Below are positions 12,689 to 23,420 of a stretch of DNA of 64,000 nucleotides, in pieces (within the stretch, counting starts at the first letter, position 1; each line of letters begins with the position of its first letter). The notes under the pieces were generated by a model. That model was not told the origin of the DNA, did no database searches, and saw only the letters and a list, made by a program, of their open reading frames with translations. The DNA is from Artocarpus heterophyllus. Taxonomy: Eukaryota > Streptophyta > Magnoliopsida > Rosales > Moraceae. The position numbers were made by a program, and so were the translations under genes. The stretch is taken from positions 26,734,597 to 26,798,596 of the forward strand of contig CM046347.1 of the NCBI GenBank assembly GCA_025403435.1, given 5' to 3'.

Positions 12689-12839
12689 TTTCAATCTACA
12701 ATAAAGAATCATATACCAAACATAAGCAAACATATATAATGATTTAGTAAGATAACACAATCATGTAAAATTATACAAATGTGTTTATGTGTCAAAACCT
12801 TGAAAATATCACAACCATACAATAATAATTCCCAACTCA

Positions 12840-13170
12840 GAATTCAACAAGCTCCTAGGGGAGTCATGTCAAATTCAATCAGGAACATGGATCCCCACCT
12901 GATTAATATATGCCATCCAGGACCCGTATGATCCAGCATATACTAATAATCGTTTCTTTGGCCATTAATTTTATTAACAGAGCTCCTAGAGGAGGTTAAT
13001 AATAAAATTAACGTGAGTGTATAACCATCGTTTCAATATTTTATCCAAGATTTATGATCACCACCTAGGGGTGTGCAACTATAAATCATACTAAAATACC
13101 TTATCCTTTCAGAGATCCAATCTGGTACATGATAGAAATCCCTTCCTAGGGGTCAGGACCACCATGTTCT
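12840..13170 (-). other. Ladder of hairpins in the copia-1 leader
   Basis: Between gag and the 5' LTR are successive inverted repeats, several with a CCTAGGGG-like apex: CTCCTAGGGGAG (near 12852), a stem with GATTA/ATATATGC arms (12901-12951), a stem of about 14 bp with TTAATTTTATT arms around CTCCTAGAGGAG (12965-13011), GATTTAT/ATAAATC arms around CACCTAGGGGTG (13050-13087), and TTCCTAGGGGTC (near 13144). They lie in the untranslated leader. A packaging or translation role is possible but is inference only. Confidence 0.6.
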
Positions 13171-13620
13171 TCCTATAGACCAACGATGGAGGCCTTAGGT
13201 TCTCTCTTCGAAAACCTTCTCCCATTCAATCTTTTGAAGTCAATGTTTTATTTTAAAATCATGCATGAACAATTTTAATATGAGCGGCACTCCCTATTCT
13301 ATATGACATGTTATCAATATGCATGGTAAATCATATTATAATGTAGACAAGCAAAGCAATCAAGCAAAATAATAATAACCGTAATATCATGGTTCCACCC
13401 TAGAGAATAGAAAACTAAGATTACAAGAGAATAATCGAGACATTTTTCGATTCTTTATCCTTGAATCCTCAAGCTGTATCCTTCATGTAATATCCATCTT
13501 CAAGTCTTCAATCTCGCATGAATCGAATACTTCATATTTTCGGTCATATCCAAATTTAATGTTTCTCAGAATCATCCCAAAAATAAAATTAAAACTGCAC
13601 CGAAAAAATTACACCTTTTT
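13171..13620 (-). other. copia-1 leader, no gene seen
   Basis: AT-rich untranslated leader between the hairpin ladder and the GC-rich motif array. No reading frame that I can support. Confidence 0.5.
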
Positions 13621-13876
13621 TTGGGCACTCGGCAGCTCTCGGTGGGCAGGCCGATCTGGGTGATCGGCCTGCTGGTCTTGCTTTATCAGCCTACCGATCT
13701 AATACATCGGTCTGCTGATCCATGCAGGTTCGGCCTTCCAAACTGAAAGTTCGGCCTGCCGACAGAGCACCAAATTTGCTGCCCCACTGTCGGTCTGCCA
13801 GACCACACGTCCGGTCTGCCGATCCGTGACCTTCGGCCTGCCAAACTGTGAGGTCCGGCATGCCGACCGAGCAGAA
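13621..13876. repeat. Array of TCGGCCTGCCGA-like motifs in the copia-1 leader
   Basis: A GC-rich island in an AT-rich leader, made of degenerate copies of TCGGCCTGCCGA and its complement TCGGCAGGCCGA, a near-palindrome. Examples: GCAGGCCGAT near 13645, TCGGCCTGCCGA near 13753, CGGTCTGCCGA near 13812, TTCGGCCTGCC near 13832. The same motif is repeated in the LTR at 7200-7285. Confidence 0.75.
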
Positions 13877-14365
13877 AACCCTCAATCCAGAAAATACAAT
13901 TTTAATGCAATTCATCAATTTTATTTTTAACAATTCAAAAACATAAAAATTAGAGACTCAGGAAATACCTAGAGGCGCCATCATCAATCTTCTAGATCCA
14001 ACTTCTCGATCCGTCTTCTCCGAATAATTATTTAATTACAAAATTCTTACAAATTAAAAATTAAATAACAATTCCTAGACGAATATGATAGTCCGTCATC
14101 TAATTACATGAAAAACCTAGATACACATTCTAACCTCTAAGAACGATAACCGGTATTAATTAATTAATTAATAATTAAACAATGATTTAATCAACCATAA
14201 TTAATTAATAAACATTCACCACATAATTCATGACAATATATATATTATATAGAAACCTAGAGTGCCATCTCTCTATAAAATTCAATTCAAGCATAAGAGA
14301 GATTAAGATCACAAAATTTATGCATATAATATGATCACAAACATGCAAATTTATGTAAAAACCTC
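13877..14365 (-). other. copia-1 leader next to the primer site, no gene seen
   Basis: AT-rich, with TTAATTAATTAA runs near 14155-14205. It belongs to the untranslated leader between the 5' LTR and gag. Confidence 0.5.
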
Positions 14366-14378
14366 GACTCTGATACCA
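14366..14378 (-). other. Primer-binding site of copia-1
   Basis: The minus strand reads TGGTATCAGAGTC just inside the 5' LTR. This matches the 3' end of initiator tRNA-Met, the usual primer of plant copia elements, for about 11 bases. Confidence 0.9.
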
Positions 14379-14380
14379 AT

Positions 14381-16363
14381 TGTTGGAAACAAAGTGCGCA
14401 GCGGAATTTTAAAATTTTTTTCATCAGATTAATTTTCAAAACACAAGTTTGACATGTTATATGTAAATTGGACAGATCTTACTAACCTCAGTGTGCCGAA
14501 GAACCTCCGCAACCTGTGTAGAGAAGTAACGTTCCAGAATAGCCTCAACCAACTGGTCTTCTTTGCTATTCTCTATCCACAACTGGAGTGAGTGTGGGCT
14601 CACACATACAGCTCTTCCACCGGTGACTCTCCTTCCAACCAATAGAGAGAACTCAAAGCTAGTGTTCGTGATTTGTGAACAAAAGCTCTCAGGGAGTTTT
14701 CATATGCTTACTAGAAGAGTATCACTCTTAGTCTCTCAAATTGATTTAAGTAAATCATAAGACTCACTCCCTTTATATAGCTACTGGTCCTGGGGTCAGT
14801 CCATATCAGATTAGGTCTCAAAAACTCGAAACAAAATCAAGTTCGGATCAATATCTGATAAGATCCGCGTGAAAATGCGTAATCTTATCTCCCGCTGATC
14901 GACAGGCCAAACATTTTGATCGACAGGCCAAACTTTCGAGAAAAAATCTCCGCGAATCTTTTATTTTCCACCCAAGATTCTAAAGGATAAAGTCTCAGTT
15001 TTGATTCAAATAACCCAATAGAGAAGTTATCTGATCAAAACAAACTTTATCAAGATAATCTCTAAGAAAATAAATCAATTCACAATAATTCTACAAGTTT
15101 ATCTTGTTCTAATTTGTCTAAAATTAAAACAAATGATAAACAGACAAGAATTATTTGATCGCAATAATTCAACAAGTTTATCTTGAACTAATTTCTTACA
15201 AAATTAATTCAACCGTTAAACAGACATGAATTATTTGATTCTTATAAATTTTAAACCAATATGATAAATCCGACATAAGTCACCAATTATTGGAAAAGCA
15301 TGCCGTGTCGTTACAGGATTTTGTGAGCTAGCAAAGGGGACCAAAATGGACCTGTAAAGTTCAAGCTCATGATAATTATGAAACCCAATATCCCAGATAT
15401 ACATTTCACAATTATCAACTCCAACGCTACTCCACTAAAAGCTTGGAGCTGCACTCTCAAACTTTATAGAATTACGAAGCTTGTGTAGCTAAGTCTCCAT
15501 GACATATCATAGTATATCATATCCCTATATGATCATCCATAATCAGCTTAAGGACAAGTTCTGTCTTACCTTCCCGATTATTTTTATCTTACGTTCCATT
15601 GTCTCACCATTAGAAAACTTACCATCCAAAGATAGTATACCATTTGATTACACTTATGTATCCAAATGGTTGAGCGTTCCAGTTTTTCAATTACAAGACA
15701 ACGCATATAAGAGGATATCATTACTCCTAAAGAGGAGCTATGGATTCTATATCTATGAATAACAAGTCTACGCTATCAAGAGTCATGCCTCCAACGTACC
15801 GGCATGCATACCACTATAAAGATGTGGGAGTCACCCATTGGTACATCAAAAGACACAAGTCGAGACAACGGGCCCACTATTCATCTCAGGATTAAGATAC
15901 AATACAAATGACTGTCTAAAGTGAATCGATTTGCCAAGATAGAATTATTAATCCAAATCAATTCACTTTATGTCCCGATCCAACACGTCGTCACCTATGA
16001 CAACACGCCAATGTTTCTATTCACGGAGTCCAACTCCGATGGTCAAGACAAACCATCTCCCAAAAGGGATATAGACAACATAACAATCTTTATAAGAATA
16101 AAGCGCCCAACTTTATTCCCTCGATTGCAGATCATATGTTTTAGACCGTCACCTTAAGAATCGTGTCTTTCGCATAATCAGTCCATCATATGCCCAATTC
16201 TTAAGGTTTAGACTGACAGTCTTAGACTACTGTTTGCTTATCATACATTCAACAAATATGAACGTAAAGTGGACAAGATTTGGTATATATAAATGAATAA
16301 ATTCTTTATTGATAAAAATGTCTCCAAAAACGTATTACATTTTTACTCCTTAGGGCATACATG

Positions 16364-16370
<7 letters not shown>
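14381..16370 (-). repeat. 5' LTR of copia-1
   Basis: A 1990-bp LTR, collinear with 6689-8720. Its outer end reads CTAATA where the other LTR reads CTAACA, so the terminal TG on its own strand has become TA. That is a single transition after or during insertion. It lacks about 45 bp of the TCGGCAGGCCGA-type repeats. Confidence 0.95.
14772..14779 (-). promoter_or_regulatory. TATA box in the 5' LTR of copia-1
   Basis: TATATAAA on the minus strand, at the same place as in the 3' LTR. It would drive the element's own transcript, away from the receptor kinase. Confidence 0.5.

Positions 16371-16419
<49 letters not shown>
16371..16419. repeat. (AT)n microsatellite, right part
   Basis: A TA run that continues the microsatellite interrupted by copia-1. 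The repeats left and right of the insertion are of similar length. Confidence 0.9.
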
Positions 16420-16421
<2 letters not shown>

Positions 16422-16502
16422 TCTTCCTATTAACTCCCATGTTAACGCATTTCTTTTGTGTCTGATCACCTAACTCTAGTCTCCTTTTGTTAATTTGCTT
16501 TG

Positions 16503-16523
16503 ATCATCATCATCATCATCATC
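16503..16523 (+). repeat. (ATC)n in the receptor-kinase leader
   Basis: Seven ATC/TCA trinucleotides about 50 bp before the start codon at 16570, probably in the 5' untranslated region. Confidence 0.7.
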
Positions 16524-16569
16524 AATTTTCTTCGGAGTTTTTTGGTCGAAGAAGATTGCTAATTAATCA

Positions 16570-19106
16570 ATGGAAATGAGTTTCTCAAGCAGACTTGCCA
16601 TGTTTAGTAAACTTTTCTTCCTTTTCCTAGCTCATATTCATGTGGTTTCAAGCCATGGTGGTGGAATGATCATGAGAGACAGAGCAACATTGGTTTTCTT
16701 CCTATGGATGGGGGATTGTTTCTGACCCTCAACATGCTCTTGAGGATTGGAATGCTTTGAATGTTCATGTCTGCAACTGGTCCGGAGTTCAATGCAACGA
16801 GGATAAAGACAGAGTTGTTGAGCTTGATCTTAGTGGGAGGTCACTTAGGGGAACCATTTCCCCTTCTCTTGGCAATCTTTCTTCCTTGAACATTCTTGAC
16901 TTGTCAAGAAACTTCTTCAAAGGCCAAATTCCTGAGGAGTTAGGATTGCTTTCGGAGCTTGGACAGCTAAGCTCATCATCCAATCTTCTTGAAGGGAACA
17001 TTCCTTTTGAGTTGGGATTTCTTCACAAGTTGGTCTATCTCGATTTGGGAACCAATCGTCTCAAGGGTCAGCTTCATTTCTCGCTCTTCTGCAACGGGTC
17101 TTCCAATTCTTTGCAGTACATCGACCTTTCCAACAACTCTCTAAGTGGCGAAATTCCGTTGAAGAATGAATGTGACCTTAAAGAACTGACATTTCTTCTA
17201 CTTTGGTCTAACAAACTCGAGGGTCAGATTCCCCCTGCTCTCTCGAACTCTTCAAAGCTCGCGTGGCTTGACTTGGAATTGAACATGCTTAGCAGGGAGT
17301 TGCCATCAGAGATTGTGCGTAAAATGCCTCAGTTGCTGTTCCTTTACTTGTCATACAATGAATTTGTTAGCCATGATGGTAATACCAACTTAGAACGCTT
17401 TTTCACTTCTTTAGTTAATTCCTTTAACCTTCAGGAACTCGAAATGGCGGGAAAAAATCTTGGAGGGGTTATACCATCTAATATTGGTGATCTTTCTAAA
17501 ACCAATCTTGTACAGATTCATTTAGATGAGAATCTTATTTATGGTCCAATCCCTCCTCAGATTTCTAGACTTTTCAACCTCACCCTCTTGAACTTGTCTA
17601 GTAAACTTTTGAATGGCACAATCCCACCTGAGCCATGCAAGATGGGAAAGCTAGAGAGGGTTTATTTGTCAAATAACTCTCTTTCTGGAGAGATCCCGTC
17701 AGCTCTTGGTGACACTCCTCATCTGGGTCTAGAAACAAGCTTTTGGGTTCAATCCCAGATAGTTTTTCCAACCTTTCCCAGTTAAGAAGACTCCTGCTCT
17801 ATGAAAATCAGCTCTCAGGGACCATACCACCAAGCCTAGGAAAATGCATCAATTTAAAGATCCTAGACCTCTCCCATAATCAACTTTCGGTGTTATTCCT
17901 GGTGAAGTTGCGGGGCTTAGGAGCTTGAAGTTGTACCTAATTTTGTCTGGTAACCACTTTTATGGTCCTTTGCTGAGGGAGCTAAGTAAAATGGATATGG
18001 TGCTTGCCATTGACCTGTTTCCAACAATTTCTCTAGCACAATCCCACCACAACTTGAAAGTTGCATTGTCCTCGAGTACCTAAACCTCTGCGGTAATGTC
18101 TTAGAGGGCCCTCTTCCAGTCTCGGTAGGACAGTTGCCTTATCTCCGACAATTTGATGTCTCTTCAAATCGCTTGACAGGCACAATACCAGAGTCTTTGT
18201 GGGCATCTTCAACCCGTAAGCAACTAAACTTCTCCTTCAATGACTTCTCTAGGAACGTGTCGAACAAGGGGGCCTTCTCCTCCCTAGCTTGGACTCTTTC
18301 CTTGGAAATGAAGGACTTTGTGGCTCAATAAAAGGCATGCCAAGCTGCAAGGGAAAGCACACTCGTCATATTTACATGCTGCCAATCCTCCTTCCAATAT
18401 TTTCCATCCTCATTTTGTGGTTGTTTTGTTACTCCCTAGTAGTCAGGTCAAAAACAAGAAGTCAATTGGCAATTTTCAAGAGAGGGGATCCGGAGGAAGG
18501 TGAAGGAGACATAAATGAGCTTAAGACAACTCATTGACACCACTGGCGGGTTCAATCCCTCGAGCCTGATAGGCTATGGACGGTTTGGACATGTCTACAA
18601 GGGTGTTCTTCAGGAAAACTCAAGAATTGCTTTGAAGGTGTTGGATTTGAAGGCAGTTGCAATCATTTCAGGAAGCTTTAAAAGAGAGTGTCTGATATTG
18701 AAGGGCACTAGACACAGAAATCTGATAAGGATCATCACAATCTGTAGCAGGCCAGATTTCAAGGCTCTTGTTCTTCCATTAATGTCGAATGGGAGCTTGG
18801 AGAGGCATCTATACCCCGGCCATGGGTTGAGAAATGGACTAAACTTGGTTCAGTTGGTGAGTATCTGCAAGTATGTGGTAGAAGCAGTGGCTTATTTGCA
18901 CCACCATTCTCCGGTTAGAGTCGTACACTGTGATCTCAAACCAAGCAATATTCTACTTGATGAAGACATGACAGCTCTTGTGACTGATTTTGGAATTGCA
19001 AAGTTATTGAATGGAAGTGATGAGAGCAATGCCCCTATGTATAACTCGACATCTTTCAGCTCTGCTGATGGCTTGTTATGTGGGTCCGTCGGATATATGG
19101 CTCCAG
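16570..19106 (+). pseudogene. Receptor kinase exon 1 (signal peptide, LRRs, membrane span, kinase N-part)
   Basis: The LRR region is readable at 16757-17730 (VVELDLSGRSLRGTISPSLG, then regular LxxLxLxxNxLxGxIP units) and in pieces to 18290. The kinase part (18515-19106) has the glycine loop GYGRFG (18572-18589), the ATP-binding lysine in IALKVLD (18635-18637), the catalytic loop VVHCDLKPSN (18926) and TDFGIAK (DFG at 18986-18994). HCD instead of HRD makes it a non-RD kinase, a class enriched in immune receptors. The exon ends at ATGGCTCCAG before GTACGT (19107). Confidence 0.9.
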
Positions 19107-19156
19107 GTACGTATGTTCTCTAATTTCATGTTTTGAAATTTTGTGACTGTCATATT

Positions 19157-19917
19157 TGTTGTAGATGTGGAGCCAAATCAAGTCGACACCCCAGCATAAA
19201 GGAAGAAAAAGGGAGAAAAGCAGTCCTCGAAAGGCAGAGAGCCAGCGCCACGGCTCGAGCAGAAGAGCGCCGCGGCGCTGGGACGAGGTTTCCTAGGCGC
19301 CAAGTGCAGAGCGCCTAGGCGCTAGGACAAGGGCACCTAGGTGCCAGCAACAAAGAGTCGAGGCATTGGGTGAATGGCACCTAGGCACCAGGAGCAAAGT
19401 GCCTAGACGCTGCAGGGGGCACCGCAGCACTCGAAACGAGCACCGCGGCGCTAATACGCTGTGATGCGCGATGTTTTTTGAGTTAGAGACATATTCAAAG
19501 GCCCTAAAAACGGGAAACTACTAGGGTTTCCCATTAGTTTCTATTTTTCTCGTCCTTTGGTTATAAATAGACATAAGGTGGCTAGGGTTGGGTGTGTGAA
19601 AATTGTGAGTGGCATAATTTTGTGAAAGGCATAATTCTTGAGAGCTTCATCTGTGAGAGAGAAAAAATTCCCACAGGGTGTTAGATAGAAGAGAGTTTGG
19701 TAAGCACAGTTTATGAGTGTGTGAGAAACTTCTCTTGTAATCTGTAATCTCCTTCATCATAGTGGAATCTGCAAGTGACAGAAACAGGACGTAGTCTCAA
19801 TTTTGGACGAACCTATATAAAAATTTGGTGTCTCTTTTTCTTCTTTTCTCCTATTTATTTTCTGCAATTGTTCGTTCTTGCGATCCTTGAAATTAGGAGT
19901 CACCTAATTCCCCAACA
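19157..19917 (+). repeat. 5' LTR of copia-2
   Basis: A 761-bp LTR from TGTTGTAGATG to CCCCAACA. It carries palindromic GCGCCTAGGCGC units, several changed to GCACCTAGGTGC, which fits loss of methylated CpG. It has one unit of about 30 bp fewer than the 3' LTR. Confidence 0.95.
19562..19569 (+). promoter_or_regulatory. TATA box in the 5' LTR of copia-2
   Basis: TATAAATA about 405 bp into the LTR; the same motif is at 23058-23065 in the 3' LTR. It probably drives the element. Confidence 0.6.
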
Positions 19918-19919
19918 AC

Positions 19920-19931
19920 TGGTATCAGAAT
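19920..19931 (+). other. Primer-binding site of copia-2
   Basis: TGGTATCAGAAT, two bases after the LTR, matches the initiator tRNA-Met primer site for ten bases. Confidence 0.85.
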
Positions 19932-19951
19932 GGAGGTTTTGATCAAGAACG

Positions 19952-21067
19952 ATGACTAGAGAAGAAGGTATGGCAGCCGGCATCACCAAATTTGATGGTT
20001 CAGATTTTTCATATTGGAGGATGCAAGTTGAAGACTATCTCTACAGTAGGAAACTGCACTTACCCTTGGGTAATAAGCCCGAATGCATGAAGGATGAGGA
20101 GTGGAATCTCCTTGATAGACAGGTGCTCGGTGTGATCCGTTTGACCTTGTCAAAGAACGTTGCGAAGGAGACTACTATAGTAGGGATGATGAAGGCTCTG
20201 TCAAAGATGTATGGGAAGCCCTCAGCCAATAATAAGGTACATCTCATGAAGAAGCTTTTTAATTTAAAGATGCCTGAAGGTGCCTCGGTGGTAGAGCACC
20301 TGAACAGTTTCAACACCGTCCTAAACCAATTGGTCTCGGTAGAGATTAAATTCGATGATGAGATCAATGCCCTAATCCTCTTGGCCTCGCTACCGAATAG
20401 TTGGGAACCCATGAGGGTGGCCATTATGAATTCTCTTGGGAGTGTAAAATTGAAGTTTGTTGATGTCAGAAACTCTATTCCGACGGAAGAAGTTCGCAGG
20501 AAGGACTCAGGTGAAGCCTCTTCGTCGAACTCGGCCCTTAATGTTGATAATAGGGGCAGGAAACTTGACAGGCAATCCAACAGGGATAATGGCAGGAGAG
20601 GCAAGTCGAGGAATGGGAGAAGGAAGTCAAGGAACGATAGGACTCTGGAGTGTTGGAATTGTGGGAAGACTGGCCACTTGAAAAAGAACTGTAGGGCTCC
20701 AAGGAAGAACGAAGACAAGACTAATGATGCAGCTAACGCCGCCACTGAAGAGCAACATGATGCTTTAATCTTGTCAGTTGACAGTTCTTTTGATTCGTGG
20801 GTGATAGACTTAGGAGCATCATTCCACACCACTGCACACCGTCATGTCCTGGAAAATTATGCTGCTGGAAATCATGGTAAGGTTTATCTCGCTGATAGAG
20901 AACCTTTGGATATTGTTAGCATTGGAGATGTCAGTTTAAAAATGCCTAATTGGTCGGTGTGGAAGATTCATAAGGTGAGACATGTTCTCAAACTAATGCG
21001 CAACTTAATTTCGGTGGGGCACCTGGATGATGAAGGACATAAAGTGACCTTCAATTATGGAGGTTGA
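19952..21067 (+). pseudogene. copia-2 gag and protease
   Basis: Start at ATG 19952, 371 codons. The N-terminal DUF4219/UBN2-type Gag (FDGSDFSYWRMQVEDYL, then VVEHLNSFNTVLNQL) is followed by a basic linker and an intact zinc knuckle CWNCGKTGHLKKNC near 20650-20692. Next comes the protease motif WVIDLGASFH, where the family normally has DSGAS; leucine for serine next to the catalytic aspartate suggests a weak or dead protease. It ends at TGA 21065-21067, in the same frame as the downstream integrase, so a single nonsense change splits the polyprotein. Confidence 0.9.
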
Positions 21068-21085
21068 AAAGTCACTAAAGGAGCG

Positions 21086-22105
21086 ATGGTTATTGCTCGG
21101 GGACGCAAGGCTGGAACTCTCTACATGAGCTCTAGTTGCAGAGATACCATAGCAGTTGCTGATTCTGCTGCCAATACCGAGCTATGGCATTATAGACTCG
21201 GTCACATGAGTGAGAAGAGTATGAAGGTGCTTCACTGCAAAGGAAAACTATCGGGTTTGAAAACTGTTGATCACAGTTTGTGTGAAGCTTGTATCTTTGG
21301 TAAACAGAAGAGAATCAGTTTCTCAAAGATGGGTAGAGAACCTAAGTCTAGGAAATTGGAGCTAGTTCACACTGATGTGTGGGGGCCTGCGCCGGTGACT
21401 TCCCTTGGTGGCGTAAATTACTATGTGACATTCATAGATGACTCAAGCAGGAAGGTATGGGTTTACTTTTTGAAAAAAAAATCTGATGTCTATGATGCTT
21501 TCAAGAGATGGAAAGCCATGGTGGAGAACGAGACAGATTTGAAGGTAAAGTGCTTGCAGTCCGACAATGGGGGAGAGTATTTAGATGAAGATTTCAGGTG
21601 GTACTGTGCTGAGAATGGGATAAAGATGAGGAAGACCATTCCAAAAAAACCACAACAGAATGGGGTAGCTGAAAGGATGAACAGGACTTTAAACGAGCGT
21701 GCTAGGAGCATGAGGTTGCATGCGGGGCTGCCAAAGATGTTTTGGGCTGAGGCGATTAATACAGCCGCTCATCTGATCAACAGAAGTCCATCCACACCGC
21801 TGAAGTTCAAGCTACCGGAAGAAGTATGGAGCCATAAACAGGTTGATCTCTCTTACTTGAGAGTGTTTGGGTGTGTTTCCTATGTTCACATTGATTCTGT
21901 TGCTAGAAGTAAACTTGATGCCAAGTCAAAGAAGTGTTTTTTGGTTGGCTATGGTGGACTTGAGTTTGGTTATCGTCTTTGGGATGACCAAAGTCGAAAG
22001 ATTATCAGGAGCAAGGATGTGATCTTCAATGAAGGTGTTCTGTATAAGGACAGAGACAGCACTGACTCCAGGGGTTCAGTTCTGAAGACAAGAAGCCTGA
22101 GGTGA
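21086..22105 (+). pseudogene. copia-2 integrase
   Basis: It continues the gag frame after the stop at 21067. It has the integrase zinc site (LWHYRLGHM ... CEACIFGKQ) and the core with its acidic triad in HTDVWGP, QSDNGGEYLD and GVAERMNR, then the C-terminal part (YLRVFGCVSYVHI, KCFLVGYG). The triad is present, so the fold may have been active before the stop codon. A frame shift near 22080 ends it at 22105. Confidence 0.9.
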
Positions 22106-22617
22106 TTCCATTAAAGGATCTTCCTGAAGTGGAGGTGCAAAATCCAGAGATTGAAGACCAATAAAATGTAGCTCCAGAAGGAAACCAGAGGACTCCTGCC
22201 ACACCAGTCAGGAGGTCTAGCAGGACTATAAGACCACAGCAAAGATACTCCCCAACTCTGTATTATATCTTGTTGACCAACAGAGGTAAGCCAGAGAGCT
22301 TTGATGAAGCCCTGGAGGCTAGAGATTCAGTCAAGTGGGAATTAGCCATGAGGAACGAGTTGGATCGGATGTGGCAACTGTCAAAGTTACCATAGGGTAA
22401 AAAGTCCTTGCATAACAAGTGGGTATATCGGGTAAAAGATAAAAGTGCTGGCAGCAAACGGTATAAGGCAAGGTGGGTGGTAAAAGGATCTAGAGATATG
22501 CTCACCAAGATGGTTCCGATCGAGAAACTGAAGTTGTGTGCAACTTCAGTTGGACTTCTCCAAGAGGCGTGAGAAGTTGTTGCCGCTGCAGTGGGAGACA
22601 TGGTGATTGATTAGTCT
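22106..22617 (+). pseudogene. copia-2 reverse-transcriptase remnant
   Basis: Only the edges remain. First comes the linker and the start of the reverse transcriptase (PESFDEALEA, KWVYRVKD, KARWVVKG, with a stop at 22394). It is joined directly to the very end of the RNase H region (DMLTKMVPIEKLKLC). About 450-500 codons, including the YVDD box, are missing at a junction near 22488-22500. Confidence 0.85.
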
Positions 22618-22618
22618 C

Positions 22619-22630
22619 CAAGTGGGAGAT
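22619..22630 (+). other. Polypurine tract of copia-2
   Basis: AAGTGGGAGAT directly before the 3' LTR; intact. Confidence 0.85.
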
Positions 22631-23420
22631 TGTTGTAGATGTGGAGCCAAATCAAGTCGACACCCTAGCACAAAGGAAGAAAAAGGGAGAAAAGCAGTCC
22701 TCAGAAGGCAGAGAGCCAGCGCCACGGCTCTGGCAGAAGAGCGCCGCGGCGCTAGGACGAGGGCGTCTAGGCGCCAAGTGTAGAGCGCCTAGGCGCCAGG
22801 ACAAGGGCGCCTAGGCGCCAAGTGGAGAGCGCCTAGGCGCCAGCAACAAAGAGTCGAGGCGTCGGGTGAATGGTGCCTAGGTGCCAGGAGCAAAGCGCCT
22901 AGGCGCTGCAGGGGGCGCCCCAGCGCTCGTTTCGAGCGCCGTGGCGCTGATACGCTGTGATGCGCTATGTTTTTTGAGTCAGAGATGGATTCAAAGGCCC
23001 TAAAAATGGGAAACTACTAGGGTTTCCCATTAGTTGCTATTTTTCTCATCCTTTGGTTATAAATAGACATAAGGTGGCTAGGGTTAGGTGTGTGTGAAAA
23101 GTGTGTGAAAATTGTGAGTGGCATAATTTTGTGAAAGGCATAATTCTTGAGAGCTCCATCATTGAGAGAGAAAAATTCCCACAGGGTGTTAGATATAAGA
23201 GAGTTTTAGTAAGCACAGTTTGTGAGTGTGTGAGAAACTTCTCTTGTAATCTGTAATCTCCTTCATCATAGTGGAATCTGCAAGCGGCAGAAACAGGACG
23301 TCGTCTTGGACGAACCTGTATAAAAATTTGGTGTCTCTTTTTCTTCTTTTCTCCTATTTATTTTCTGCAATTGTTCGTTCTTGCGATCCTTAGAATTAGG
23401 AGTCACCTAATTCCCCAACA
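22631..23420 (+). repeat. 3' LTR of copia-2 with a palindrome array
   Basis: A 790-bp LTR. About 22735-22950 holds a run of perfect or near-perfect GCGCCTAGGCGC palindromes about 30 bp apart, with flanking GCGCCGCGGCGC and CAGCGCTCG words. The array precedes the TATA box at 23058, so it lies in the U3 part. It keeps more CpG than the 5' LTR. Confidence 0.95.

Larger units (their letters stand above)
6689..16370 (-). mobile_element. Full-length Ty1/copia retrotransposon (copia-1), inactivated
   Basis: A 9.68-kb element on the minus strand with two LTRs of about 2 kb (14381-16370 is 5', 6689-8720 is 3'), a primer-binding site, a leader, gag-pol and a polypurine tract. The order protease, integrase, reverse transcriptase, RNase H identifies Ty1/copia. 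It cannot make a full polyprotein: there are two in-frame stops in gag, one between integrase and reverse transcriptase, and frame breaks in RNase H. The LTRs are still very similar and differ mainly by point changes and one indel of about 45 bp, so the insertion is fairly recent. It lies inside an AT microsatellite about 200 bp before the receptor-kinase start codon. Confidence 0.95.
19157..23420 (+). mobile_element. Ty1/copia retrotransposon with internal deletion (copia-2)
   Basis: A 4264-bp element in the receptor-kinase intron with a perfect 5-bp duplication ATATT (19152-19156 and 23421-23425). It has LTRs of 761 and 790 bp, a tRNA-Met primer site, gag, protease, integrase and a polypurine tract. 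Nearly all of the reverse transcriptase and RNase H is gone, so it depends on other elements for copying. It resembles the Tnt1 branch of copia by its Gag (ITKFDGSDFSYWRMQVEDYL). It runs in the same direction as the host gene, so its LTR polyadenylation signals could have cut host transcripts short; that is inference. Confidence 0.95.

Noticed and set aside
20041..20832. 263-codon minus frame opposite copia-2 gag
   Set aside because: Antisense shadow of gag; the plus-strand frame has the zinc knuckle and Gag motifs.
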